Position numbers and translations under genes: made by a program
Origin: Erysipelotrichaceae bacterium
Lineage (GTDB): Bacteria; Bacillota_I; Bacilli_A; Erysipelotrichales; Erysipelotrichaceae
Length of the DNA stretch: 24,126 bases
Direction: 5' to 3'
NCBI GenBank assembly: GCA_017418585.1
Contig: JAFONG010000211.1
Location: forward strand, 1 to 24,126
Shown: one piece after another, positions 1 through 6,413 of the stretch
How the letters are laid out: the number at the start of each line of letters is the position of its first letter
Numbering within the stretch: the stretch's first letter is position 1
The notes under the pieces: model-generated
Seen by the model: only the letters and a program-made list of their open reading frames with translations
What the model was told of the DNA's origin: nothing
Database searches by the model: none

Positions 1-325
1 CAGGTATCAGTATTTCCTTCTGCAGTCAAATACGGATACCGATCTGCTTAGAAGATATCTGTCGGAGAAGAACTATACCATTGAAGATGAAAGAGTCGTC
101 TATGACGGTTTCTATTACGAGATCATCCGTTTCAGTGCGGACATGCACGAACCTTATACAGATAAACAGATTAAATACGGGCCAATCCTGCTGGAAAGAA
201 TGGATGAAGTATATATAGCGTATCTGAAAGAAAAAAGAAGACGTCTGGAAGAAATCAATCACCAGGCAAAGAAACCTGAATATGAACAAATTATGAATGA
301 GATCGATGAGATATTGTATAATTGA
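1..325 (+). CDS. trmK: tRNA (adenine(22)-N1)-methyltransferase TrmK, C-terminal part (5' end outside window)
   Basis: The reading frame is open from base 2 and stops with TGA at 323-325, giving about 107 residues of a protein whose start lies outside the window. The visible part begins near a stretch reading LLQSNTDTDLLRRYLSE, followed by a segment ending FYYEIIRF, then a charged helical tail (KEKRRRLEEINHQAKK). This matches the end of the Rossmann methyltransferase domain and the C-terminal coiled-coil of TrmK (YqfN in B. subtilis), which uses SAM to methylate N1 of A22 in tRNA. The SAM-binding motifs lie upstream and cannot be checked. The stop is 22 bp before glgP, and a possible -10 hexamer for glgP overlaps the last codons. 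Family call is by recognition; moderately sure. Confidence 0.78.
   Translation, partial: RYQYFLLQSNTDTDLLRRYLSEKNYTIEDERVVYDGFYYEIIRFSADMHEPYTDKQIKYGPILLERMDEVYIAYLKEKRRRLEEINHQAKKPEYEQIMNEIDEILYN
317..322 (+). promoter_or_regulatory. Possible -10 element for glgP
   Basis: TATAAT at 317-322 overlaps the last codons of trmK and would start transcription near 329, leaving a 19-nt leader that contains the glgP ribosome binding site (GAGGT at 332-336). No good -35 is visible at 16-18 bp, so glgP may instead be read through from trmK. Confidence 0.35.
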
Positions 326-347
326 GAAGTCGAGGTAAAAAAAGCTT

Positions 348-2780
348 ATGGCAAACGATTTTAGAAACTATAGAAACGAAGCATTTCAGAACAAAGACAG
401 TTTTAAAGAATATTTCGATTATTTTGCCCATATCTATTTCGGTAAAGACTTATCCGAAACAGGCATGATAGAGAAATACGTCGTTCTGGCAAAGATGGTA
501 AGAACCTATATGCTGGAAGACTGGCGTGAAACAAAATACATCGTAAGAACGGACAACAAGAAACAGATCTATTACTTCTCTCTTGAATTCCTTTTAGGAA
601 GGATGCTGAGAAACAATCTGATGTCCTTAGGCATTTATGACGTAGTGAAAGACGGTTTGAAGGATCTTAACGTATCGCTGGACGATCTGGAAGAAATCGA
701 AACGGATGCCGGTCTGGGCAACGGCGGTCTGGGAAGACTGGCTGCCTGTTTCCTGGATTCCATGGCAACACTGAACTATCCGGGATCCGGCAATACGATC
801 CGTTATCAGAGCGGTCTGTTTAAGCAGTTCATTATCAATAATGAACAGGTAGAAGTTCCTGACCAATGGCTGAGAATAGAGAATCCATGGGAAATCAGAA
901 AAGCCGACAAGACGGTTGACGTCAGATTCTACGGCTATGTCGATGTAGTTCGTGACAGCAATGGCGAACTGGAATTCCACCGCAAAGATACGGAACACGT
1001 TCTGGCCGTTCCTTACGACATGCCGATCGTGGGATACAACACGGAAACTTCCAATACCTTAAGAATGTGGAGCGCCGAACCGTCCGATGACCTGCCGAAG
1101 GGAAGAGACTACCGTGAGTATCTGAGCGATGTCGACGATATCTGCCTGAACCTGTATCCGGACGATACGACCGAAAAAGGCAAGTATCTCCGTATTAAGC
1201 AGGAATATTTCTTTGTTGCGGCCGGACTGCAGTCCATCATCAACGACCATATGAAGGTATACGGTACACTGGATAATTTCGCCGAAAAAGTAGTGATACA
1301 GCTCAACGATACCCATCCGGCTCTCGCCGTTCCGGAACTGATGCGTATTCTGATGGATGCCTATCACATTCCATGGGCCAAGGCCTGGAACATCGTAACC
1401 CATACCTTTGCCTATACCAATCATACCGTCATGCAGGAAGCGCTTGAAAAGTGGCCTGTTGAGTTTATCAAGAAGCTGCTTCCGAGAATCTACATGATCA
1501 TTGAAGAGATAGACAATCAGTTTAAACGCGAACTGATCGCAATGGGAAAGAAACACAACTTCATCGATTCCGTCTGTATCATCCATGAAGGAAACATCCG
1601 TATGGCATATCTGTCCATAGTCGGATCTTTCTCGGTGAACGGCGTTGCGAAGATCCACAGCAACATCATCAAGAACGATACGTTCCGCGACTTCTATGAG
1701 ATCTATCCGGAGAAGTTCAACAACAAGACCAACGGCATTACGCCGCGCAGATGGCTGATGTATGCGAATCCGGAACTGTGTCAGTTGATCGAAAAGTACA
1801 TCGGTCCTGATTTCCGCTATGATTTCAACAGGATAGAGGATCTGATAAATCATGTCGACAATGAAGAGCTGCAGCAGGAGTTCCTGAAAGTCAAGCAGAT
1901 CAAGAAGGAACAGCTTTCCCGCTGGGTAAAGAAAAACTACGATCTGGACATTGATCCGAATTCCATTTACGATTCCATCGCCAAGCGTCTGCATGCCTAT
2001 AAGAGACAGCTTATGGATATCATGTATGTGATTTCCTTATACTACAGGATCAAGGAAGATCCGGAATTCACGATGCCTAAGACGACATTCCTGTTTGGCG
2101 CCAAGGCGGCAAGTGCCTACACCTTTGCCAAGAAGATCATCAAACTGATCAACTGCGTAGCCGAAAAAGTCAACGCCGATCCGGATGTCAACAGATTCAT
2201 CAATGTCGTATTCATTCCGAACTACAGAGTAACCGTTTCAGAAAAACTGATGCCTGCATCGGATATTTCGGAACAGATCTCTACTGCCGGAAAAGAAGCA
2301 AGCGGAACCGGCAACATGAAGTTCATGATGAACGGCGCCGTAACGCTTGGAACGCTGGATGGAGCCAATGTCGAGATCAGAGAGCTGGTAGGGGACGACA
2401 ACTGCGTTATCTTCGGTTTCCATGAAGATGAAATCAGACATCTGAAGAAATACGGCTACGATGCGTATACCTATTATGAGAAGAATCCTGTCCTGAAACA
2501 GATCATCGATTCCTTTACCGATGGCACATGGTCGGACGACCCTGGAGACTTCAAGGATATTGCCGATGAATTCCTGCTAAGAAACGACGAATACATGGTT
2601 CTGGCCGACTTTGACGACTATGTCGAAGCGCATCAGAAAGTCTACCAGTATTATGCCGATCCGAAGAGGTGGGCCAGAATGTGTCTGGTAAACATCGCTA
2701 AATCGGCTTACTTCTCTTCCGACCGTACGATCGAAGAATACGCCGGCGATATCTGGAAGATCAGCAAAATCAGATCATAA
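348..2780 (+). CDS. glgP: Glycogen/starch/maltodextrin phosphorylase
   Basis: An 810-residue glycosyltransferase family 35 enzyme that phosphorolyses alpha-1,4-glucan ends to glucose 1-phosphate in the cytoplasm. Recognisable blocks in order are GLGNGGLGRLAACFLDSMA near residue 123, QLNDTHPAL, TNHTVMQEALEKWP, NGVAKIHS, KTNGITPRRW, KRLHAYKRQ and the pyridoxal-phosphate block EASGTGNMKFMMNGA, where the Schiff-base lysine is K658. Length is normal for bacterial GlgP/MalP (about 800). The ATG start has GAGGT at 332-336, eleven bases upstream. No other glycogen gene is beside it; the gene sits alone between trmK and the convergent tmcAL, so substrate (glycogen or imported maltodextrin) cannot be decided from context. 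No frameshift or missing block was seen. Confidence 0.96.
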   Translation: MANDFRNYRNEAFQNKDSFKEYFDYFAHIYFGKDLSETGMIEKYVVLAKMVRTYMLEDWRETKYIVRTDNKKQIYYFSLEFLLGRMLRNNLMSLGIYDVVKDGLKDLNVSLDDLEEIETDAGLGNGGLGRLAACFLDSMATLNYPGSGNTIRYQSGLFKQFIINNEQVEVPDQWLRIENPWEIRKADKTVDVRFYGYVDVVRDSNGELEFHRKDTEHVLAVPYDMPIVGYNTETSNTLRMWSAEPSDDLPKGRDYREYLSDVDDICLNLYPDDTTEKGKYLRIKQEYFFVAAGLQSIINDHMKVYGTLDNFAEKVVIQLNDTHPALAVPELMRILMDAYHIPWAKAWNIVTHTFAYTNHTVMQEALEKWPVEFIKKLLPRIYMIIEEIDNQFKRELIAMGKKHNFIDSVCIIHEGNIRMAYLSIVGSFSVNGVAKIHSNIIKNDTFRDFYEIYPEKFNNKTNGITPRRWLMYANPELCQLIEKYIGPDFRYDFNRIEDLINHVDNEELQQEFLKVKQIKKEQLSRWVKKNYDLDIDPNSIYDSIAKRLHAYKRQLMDIMYVISLYYRIKEDPEFTMPKTTFLFGAKAASAYTFAKKIIKLINCVAEKVNADPDVNRFINVVFIPNYRVTVSEKLMPASDISEQISTAGKEASGTGNMKFMMNGAVTLGTLDGANVEIRELVGDDNCVIFGFHEDEIRHLKKYGYDAYTYYEKNPVLKQIIDSFTDGTWSDDPGDFKDIADEFLLRNDEYMVLADFDDYVEAHQKVYQYYADPKRWARMCLVNIAKSAYFSSDRTIEEYAGDIWKISKIRS

Positions 2781-2783
2781 AAC

Positions 2784-2808
2784 AAAGGGATCCTGCGATC
2801 CCTTTTTT
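2784..2808 (+). terminator. Rho-independent terminator after glgP, probably bidirectional
   Basis: A perfect 9-bp stem, AAAGGGATC (2784-2792) and GATCCCTTT (2797-2805), encloses the loop CTGC, followed by T residues to 2808. On the opposite strand the same hairpin is followed by a T-rich TTTGTTTT, so it can also end the convergent tmcAL transcript. The T-tract overlaps the tmcAL stop codon (2807-2809). Confidence 0.85.
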
Positions 2809-3895
2809 AAATAATGATAGGTCCCTGCAGTTCTTTCTTCAGATACGACTGCAGATCTTTGGTGAGTGATGCGTAGATCAGAGAGGTCTTCCATTCGATT
2901 TCTTTGTGTTTATCCGGAAGATTCTTGAACTGGGTGATGATATTCGCTTCATCTTTCAGTTCTTTCAGAAGCTGTCTTCCTTTTTCATTGAATCCAAGGA
3001 CACGCAGATAATCCTTTTCCGGCAGGCTGTCCACATCCTCTTTCTTGATCTGACAGGCGATATGCAGGAGGGTTCTTTGAATTCTGGATCTGGTATACCT
3101 TCTAGAAATGCTGCTGCTGATGAAATCCTCATAGTCTTCACATTCCACGGCATTTTTTATCAGCATGTTTTCGATGCCTTCCGATACCATGAAGATTTTC
3201 TGCAGGTCGTCTTTCGAAGTGGTAAACAGCAGTCTTCTCAGATAAGGATACAGATCTGAATTAAAGACCGGATCACTTATGTCGGCAGGTGTTGCCTTCG
3301 ATACGTCTTTTCCTTCCTCCAAGGCTTTGCGTATGGCTGTAGCCGAAGATATGACATCCAGATCGGTCGAATGGTAGTCGTTGGTACGCTGGATGCAGAC
3401 AGGTATCATGGAAGTATCCTTCATGGCTTTCAGATAGGTTACCGCCAGCATGTCGTTCGGATATAATGATCCGGAAAGCAGACCGTAGGATTTCGGAAAA
3501 GAATTCCCGTCATGGAGCAGCGTCTTCAGCCTTGTCACGTCGATTTCCAGTTCGCTGTACTTCTTCAGTTCTTCCAGGTTGTTGGTCTCAGAACCGAAGA
3601 CCAGATGATCCGCATGCAGCAGGTTCAGCAGGTGTACGGCTTTCTTTCCAAAGACATAGGCGTTCTGTACGGTGTCGATAAAAGGAAGTTCTACAACAAG
3701 ATCTACCCCATGCTTCAAAGCAACCTCCGTCTTCTGAAACTTGTCCATGACGGATAAATCTCCCCGCTGGCAGTAGCTGCCGCTCATTACCGCTACCAGA
3801 ACATCCGGATCGGTGAGTTCTCTGGCTTTCTGAATATGATAGACATGACCGTTATGAAACGGATTGTATTCGGCAATGATGCCTGTAATTTTCAT
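2807..3895 (-). CDS. tmcAL: tRNA(Met) cytidine acetate ligase TmcAL (nucleotidyltransferase, YlbM family)
   Basis: A 362-residue cytoplasmic enzyme of the HxGH nucleotidyltransferase fold. TmcAL uses acetate and ATP to make N4-acetylcytidine at the wobble base of elongator tRNA-Met. The N-terminus reads IIAEYNPFHNGHVYH, with the HxGH signature at H14-G16-H17, followed by VMSGSYCQRGD, HGVDLVVELP and FGSE, and later the ISSATAIRKAL block typical of this family. It is somewhat shorter than B. subtilis YlbM (about 415). In Bacilli this gene lies next to ylbN(yceD)-rpmF; here the neighbourhood is kept but the gene is inverted and divergent from yceD. There is no Shine-Dalgarno; a TATAAT ends exactly six bases before the ATG on this strand, suggesting a leaderless mRNA. 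Confidence 0.9.
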   Translation of the reverse strand: MKITGIIAEYNPFHNGHVYHIQKARELTDPDVLVAVMSGSYCQRGDLSVMDKFQKTEVALKHGVDLVVELPFIDTVQNAYVFGKKAVHLLNLLHADHLVFGSETNNLEELKKYSELEIDVTRLKTLLHDGNSFPKSYGLLSGSLYPNDMLAVTYLKAMKDTSMIPVCIQRTNDYHSTDLDVISSATAIRKALEEGKDVSKATPADISDPVFNSDLYPYLRRLLFTTSKDDLQKIFMVSEGIENMLIKNAVECEDYEDFISSSISRRYTRSRIQRTLLHIACQIKKEDVDSLPEKDYLRVLGFNEKGRQLLKELKDEANIITQFKNLPDKHKEIEWKTSLIYASLTKDLQSYLKKELQGPIII

Positions 3896-3901
3896 ATGAA
3901 T

Positions 3902-3911
3902 ATTATATAAT
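3902..3911. promoter_or_regulatory. Palindromic divergent -10 element shared by tmcAL and yceD
   Basis: The 10-bp perfect palindrome ATTATATAAT contains TATAAT on the plus strand (3906-3911) and TATAAT on the minus strand (3907 to 3902), overlapping by two bases. Each hexamer ends six bases before its own start codon (ATG at 3918 plus; ATG at 3895 minus). -35 matches are poor on both sides; CTGTAA at 3883-3888 is the best on the plus strand. With only 22 bp between the two genes, no alternative promoter space exists. Confidence 0.72.
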
Positions 3912-3917
3912 AATCCT

Positions 3918-4412
3918 ATGAAAATCTATCTGAAAGATCTGATGAACATTGCAGATGAAAAAGTCTATCCGGTAGATATCGCTTCCTATGACGTAGAAGA
4001 CAATCTTTTTCTTAGAAGACTGGAAAACGTTACAGGAGATGTCAGCTTCTACTATGGTCCCGCGGATGATTTAAGGATCAACTATTCTCTTTCGGGAGAC
4101 TTTATCTGTCCCTGCGCTTTCTCTCTGGAAGATGTAAGAGTCCCGTTCGAGCTGAACGACGACGACCGGGTCGTAACAAAACAGAACGAAGAAGGATTCT
4201 TTCTGGATAATGCGACAGAGATCGAAAAAGCCGTCCTGCAGATCGTTTTGCCGGAAGTTCCGATAAAAGTTGAAAAAAAAGAAAAAATAGAGTATTCTAG
4301 TGGGGATGGCTGGTCTTTTGTATCCGAGGAAGACTATGAATCGTCCCGAAAAGATGAAATAGATCCGCGTCTACAGAAGCTTATGGAATACAAATTCGAG
4401 GAGGAAGATTGA
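3918..4412 (+). CDS. yceD: DUF177 / YceD-family protein (ribosome assembly-associated)
   Basis: A 164-residue acidic protein located one base upstream of rpmF, the position typical of DUF177 (YceD, YlbN). The family has been linked to accumulation of large-subunit rRNA precursor, and in chloroplasts and E. coli it is needed for normal 23S rRNA levels; the exact biochemical role is unsettled. Visible features are the family-like FICPCAFSLEDVRVPFEL segment with a C-x-C pair (near residues 58-60) and a strongly acidic C-terminus. The assignment rests on this block, size and synteny with rpmF. The start is the ATG directly after the divergent promoter; no ribosome binding site precedes it, and the predicted transcription start coincides with the A of ATG. 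Confidence 0.82.
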   Translation: MKIYLKDLMNIADEKVYPVDIASYDVEDNLFLRRLENVTGDVSFYYGPADDLRINYSLSGDFICPCAFSLEDVRVPFELNDDDRVVTKQNEEGFFLDNATEIEKAVLQIVLPEVPIKVEKKEKIEYSSGDGWSFVSEEDYESSRKDEIDPRLQKLMEYKFEEED

Positions 4413-4413
4413 G

Positions 4414-4563
4414 ATGGCTGTTCAGCAAAGAAGAAATTCAAAGACCCGTAAAGCAAAAAGAAGAACCCATTATAAATTAATGACCCCGGCTATGGTAAAA
4501 TGCCCATCATGTGGCGAATACAAGCTGGCTCATCGCGCTTGCCCGAACTGCGGCGCAAAATAA
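4414..4563 (+). CDS. rpmF: 50S ribosomal protein bL32 (zinc-ribbon form)
   Basis: A 49-residue basic protein beginning MAVQQRRNSKTRKAKRRTHY, the standard bL32 N-terminus. Four cysteines (C30, C33, C43, C46) form two CxxC pairs, so this is the zinc-binding (C+) form rather than the cysteine-free paralogue made under zinc starvation in some bacteria. A strong Shine-Dalgarno, GAGGAGGAAG (4399-4408), lies inside the end of yceD, and only one base separates the two genes, so they are co-transcribed. This small ribosomal component is probably expressed more strongly than yceD through its better ribosome binding site. Confidence 0.97.
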   Translation: MAVQQRRNSKTRKAKRRTHYKLMTPAMVKCPSCGEYKLAHRACPNCGAK

Positions 4564-4591
4564 GTCATAGAGGAACTTTATATGCTTGACG

Positions 4592-4615
4592 ACCGGAATC
4601 AGATCCGGTTTTTTT
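4592..4615 (+). terminator. Rho-independent terminator after rpmF
   Basis: The arms ACCGGA (4592-4597) and TCCGGT (4604-4609) form a 6-bp GC-rich stem with a six-base loop, followed by seven T (4609-4615). It lies 28 bp after the rpmF stop. Confidence 0.8.
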
Positions 4616-4688
4616 GTTTCTATGCGACATGACTGATTCACCGGACTTTTTTCATCGACAGAAACGTAAAAAAAAGCTCAAAATACAG

Positions 4689-4716
4689 AAAAGTGCAGAA
4701 AATACTGCACTTTTTT
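4689..4716. terminator. Second, stronger hairpin with T-tract upstream of mraZ
   Basis: A perfect 10-bp stem, AAAAGTGCAG (4689-4698) and CTGCACTTTT (4705-4714), with loop AAAATA, ends in a T-run to 4716. The A-rich left side gives a T-run on the other strand as well, so it could act in both directions. It lies 73 bp after the rpmF terminator with no gene between, immediately upstream of the mraZ -35. It probably insulates the mraZ promoter from rpmF read-through. Confidence 0.72.
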
Positions 4717-4717
4717 A

Positions 4718-4746
4718 TTTACTTTTTATATTCAAAATGCCATAAT
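4718..4746 (+). promoter_or_regulatory. mraZ promoter
   Basis: -35 TTTACT (4718-4723, 4 of 6 matches), a 17-bp spacer, and an extended -10, TGC-CATAAT (TGC 4738-4740; hexamer 4741-4746). Predicted transcription start is near 4753, leaving a leader of about 32 nt that contains three of the four GTGG boxes. Confidence 0.72.
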
Positions 4747-4781
4747 AGTGGTAGAAAGTGGCTGTTTGTGGGGGAAAGTGG
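4745..4781 (+). promoter_or_regulatory. MraZ operator: four GTGG direct repeats at exact 10-bp period
   Basis: The boxes are ATAGTGG (4745-4751), AAAGTGG (4755-4761), TTTGTGG (4765-4771) and AAAGTGG (4775-4781). Each GTG starts exactly ten bases after the last. Known MraZ operators have TGGGN-type direct repeats at the same period in E. coli and AAAGTG-type repeats in Mollicutes, with the MraZ ring contacting several boxes. Box 1 overlaps the -10 and the others cover the predicted start and leader, so bound MraZ should repress its own operon. Confidence 0.88.
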
Positions 4782-4784
4782 TAG

Positions 4785-5222
4785 ATGTTTATTGGTGAAT
4801 ATCAGCACAATCTGGACGCCAAAGGACGTATCGTCGTCCCTGGAAGATTCCGTGAAGAGCTTCACGAAAGCTTTATTCTGGCCAGAGGACTGGATGGATG
4901 TCTATCGATCTATTCCCTGAAACAGTGGGACAAGATGTTTGAAGAAATCGACAAGCTTCCTACGACCAAAAAAGCCGCAAGACAGTACATCAGAATGCTG
5001 ACAAGTACAGCGACAGAATGCACGCTGGACAATCAGGGAAGAATACAGATCCCGGCTTTCCTGTCAAAACCGGTCAATATCGTCAAGGAATGTGTCGTAA
5101 TCGGCGCCAATGATCATATCGAGATCTGGGACAAGGCAACCTGGGATTCCTACTATCTGGATGCTTCCAACAGTTTCGAGGAAGTAGCCGAGAATCTGAA
5201 CGATCTACTGCACAATGAATAG
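4785..5222 (+). CDS. mraZ: Transcriptional regulator MraZ
   Basis: A 145-residue AbrB/SpoVT-like DNA-binding protein and first gene of the division and cell-wall cluster. MraZ forms ring oligomers that bind tandem repeats in its own promoter. Both swapped-hairpin half-repeats are visible: LDAKGRIVVP at residues 10-19 and LDNQGRIQIP at 81-90, each with the D-x-x-G-R signature. Length is typical (about 143-150). The ATG was chosen because the conserved MFIGEYQHNLD start begins there; the likely ribosome binding site is the G-rich stretch GGGGG at 4770-4774, which lies within the operator. The last eight bases overlap the start of rsmH, so translation of the two is probably coupled. Four matching operator boxes directly upstream strongly support autoregulation. 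Confidence 0.97.
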   Translation: MFIGEYQHNLDAKGRIVVPGRFREELHESFILARGLDGCLSIYSLKQWDKMFEEIDKLPTTKKAARQYIRMLTSTATECTLDNQGRIQIPAFLSKPVNIVKECVVIGANDHIEIWDKATWDSYYLDASNSFEEVAENLNDLLHNE

Positions 5223-6129
5223 ACATGTCAGTGTGATGCCTGAAAAGGCCATAGAGATGCTGAATGTAAAAGAAGACGGCATCTACGTGGATGGGACGCT
5301 GGGAAGGGGAGGCCATTCCAGAAGGATCCTTGAAAAACTGAAAACAGGAAGACTCTACTGCTTCGATCTGGATGAAGAAGCTATCGAAGAATCGAAGGAG
5401 ATCCTGAAAGACTATGACAATGTCACATTCATCCACGACAACTTCAAGAACATTGCAAACTATGTAGAACACGCCGACGGCATACTGCTGGACCTTGGCG
5501 TATCCTCACCGCAGTTTGATGAAGGAGAAAGGGGTTTCTCCTACCGATATGACGGACCGCTGGACATGCGTATGGATAAAGATGGTCCTCTTAGTGCCTA
5601 CGATGTCGTAAACGATTATCCGCAGGAAAAACTGGAAAAAGTCTTATGGGAGTACGGTGAAGAAAGATTCGCCCGGAAGATCGCAGCGGAAATCGTCAAG
5701 AACAGACCGATCTCAACGACCCTGCAGCTGGTCGATGTGATAAAAAAAGCCTTACCGGCAAAAGTCCTGAACAAGAAAGGACATCCGGCCAAGCAAAGCT
5801 TCCAGGCCATAAGGATCGAAGTAAATCAGGAACTGGACAGTCTAAGGACATTTCTAGAAGAAACGGACAGGATCCTGAACGAAGACGGAAGACTGGTCAT
5901 CATTACTTTCCATTCTCTGGAAGACAGGATCGTCAAGCAGTACTTCAAGAAACTGACGACGATCGAAGACGACAAACGGATCGCCGTCAGACCGGAAGAT
6001 GTCAAAGTGGCCGACTACAGACTGCTGAACCACGGCGAAAAAGCCAGTGAAGAAGAGATAACGATGAATCACCGCTCAAAGAGCGCAATCATCAGAGGAG
6101 TAGAAAAGGATTATGGCAAGAATCGTTAA
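5215..6129 (+). CDS. rsmH: 16S rRNA (cytosine(1402)-N4)-methyltransferase RsmH
   Basis: A 304-residue SAM-dependent methyltransferase (formerly MraW) that N4-methylates C1402 in the decoding centre of 16S rRNA. It shows the N-terminal HVSVMPEKAIEML, the SAM-binding GTLGRGGHS (27-35), and the family block ILLDLGVSSPQFD followed by ERGFSYRYDGPLDMRMD. Near the C-terminus are LVIITFHSLEDRIVKQYF and the NHRSKSA-type ending. Length matches the family (about 310). It overlaps mraZ by 8 bp at the start and ftsL by 17 bp at the end, so it sits in a tightly coupled operon; no independent Shine-Dalgarno of note precedes it. Confidence 0.97.
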   Translation: MNRHVSVMPEKAIEMLNVKEDGIYVDGTLGRGGHSRRILEKLKTGRLYCFDLDEEAIEESKEILKDYDNVTFIHDNFKNIANYVEHADGILLDLGVSSPQFDEGERGFSYRYDGPLDMRMDKDGPLSAYDVVNDYPQEKLEKVLWEYGEERFARKIAAEIVKNRPISTTLQLVDVIKKALPAKVLNKKGHPAKQSFQAIRIEVNQELDSLRTFLEETDRILNEDGRLVIITFHSLEDRIVKQYFKKLTTIEDDKRIAVRPEDVKVADYRLLNHGEKASEEEITMNHRSKSAIIRGVEKDYGKNR

Positions 6130-6412
6130 AAGAAAAAGAAGAAGACTCAGTTTAAACGGCTTTGCGCTGATCGTTTTTACATTTTCCATGATCGCCTGGC
6201 TGATCACGACCCTTCTGGTCAATACGATCAATACTTCACTGACAATGAAGATCCAGACCATGTCCGAAGAACTGGCCATGCTTAAGAATGAAAATCAGTC
6301 TCTGAACTACGAGATACAGACCCTGGAAAACAAAGACAGAGTCTATGAGGTAGCGCAGGCTGCGAATATGGATCAGATATCAGAAAACATCATATCTGTA
6401 ACAGGTAACTAA
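6113..6412 (+). CDS. ftsL: Cell division protein FtsL (septum-formation initiator family)
   Basis: A 99-residue bitopic membrane protein: a strongly basic cytoplasmic N-terminus (KRKRRR), one transmembrane segment at about residues 14-36, and an extracellular coiled coil (about 44-80, MKIQTMSEELAMLKNENQ). FtsL joins DivIC/FtsB and DivIB/FtsQ in the complex that activates the septal synthase and its transpeptidase. The sequence is poorly conserved, as is normal for FtsL, so the assignment rests on topology, size and position between rsmH and the penicillin-binding protein. AAAAGGA directly precedes the ATG at very short spacing; an AGAGGAG lies twelve bases upstream. It overlaps rsmH by 17 bp and ends one base before the next gene. 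Confidence 0.88.
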   Translation: MARIVKRKRRRLSLNGFALIVFTFSMIAWLITTLLVNTINTSLTMKIQTMSEELAMLKNENQSLNYEIQTLENKDRVYEVAQAANMDQISENIISVTGN

Positions 6413-6413
6413 A

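Noticed and set aside
1059..1994. A 311-codon open frame on the minus strand inside glgP
   Set aside because: It is fully antisense to strongly conserved glycogen phosphorylase blocks, shows no recognisable domain and is best explained as a shadow of codon bias. Similar antisense frames occur under most large genes here.
4693..4920. A 75-codon open frame across the mraZ promoter
   Set aside because: It runs through the terminator, promoter and operator and then out of frame through mraZ, and its start lies within a hairpin arm. No family resemblance.
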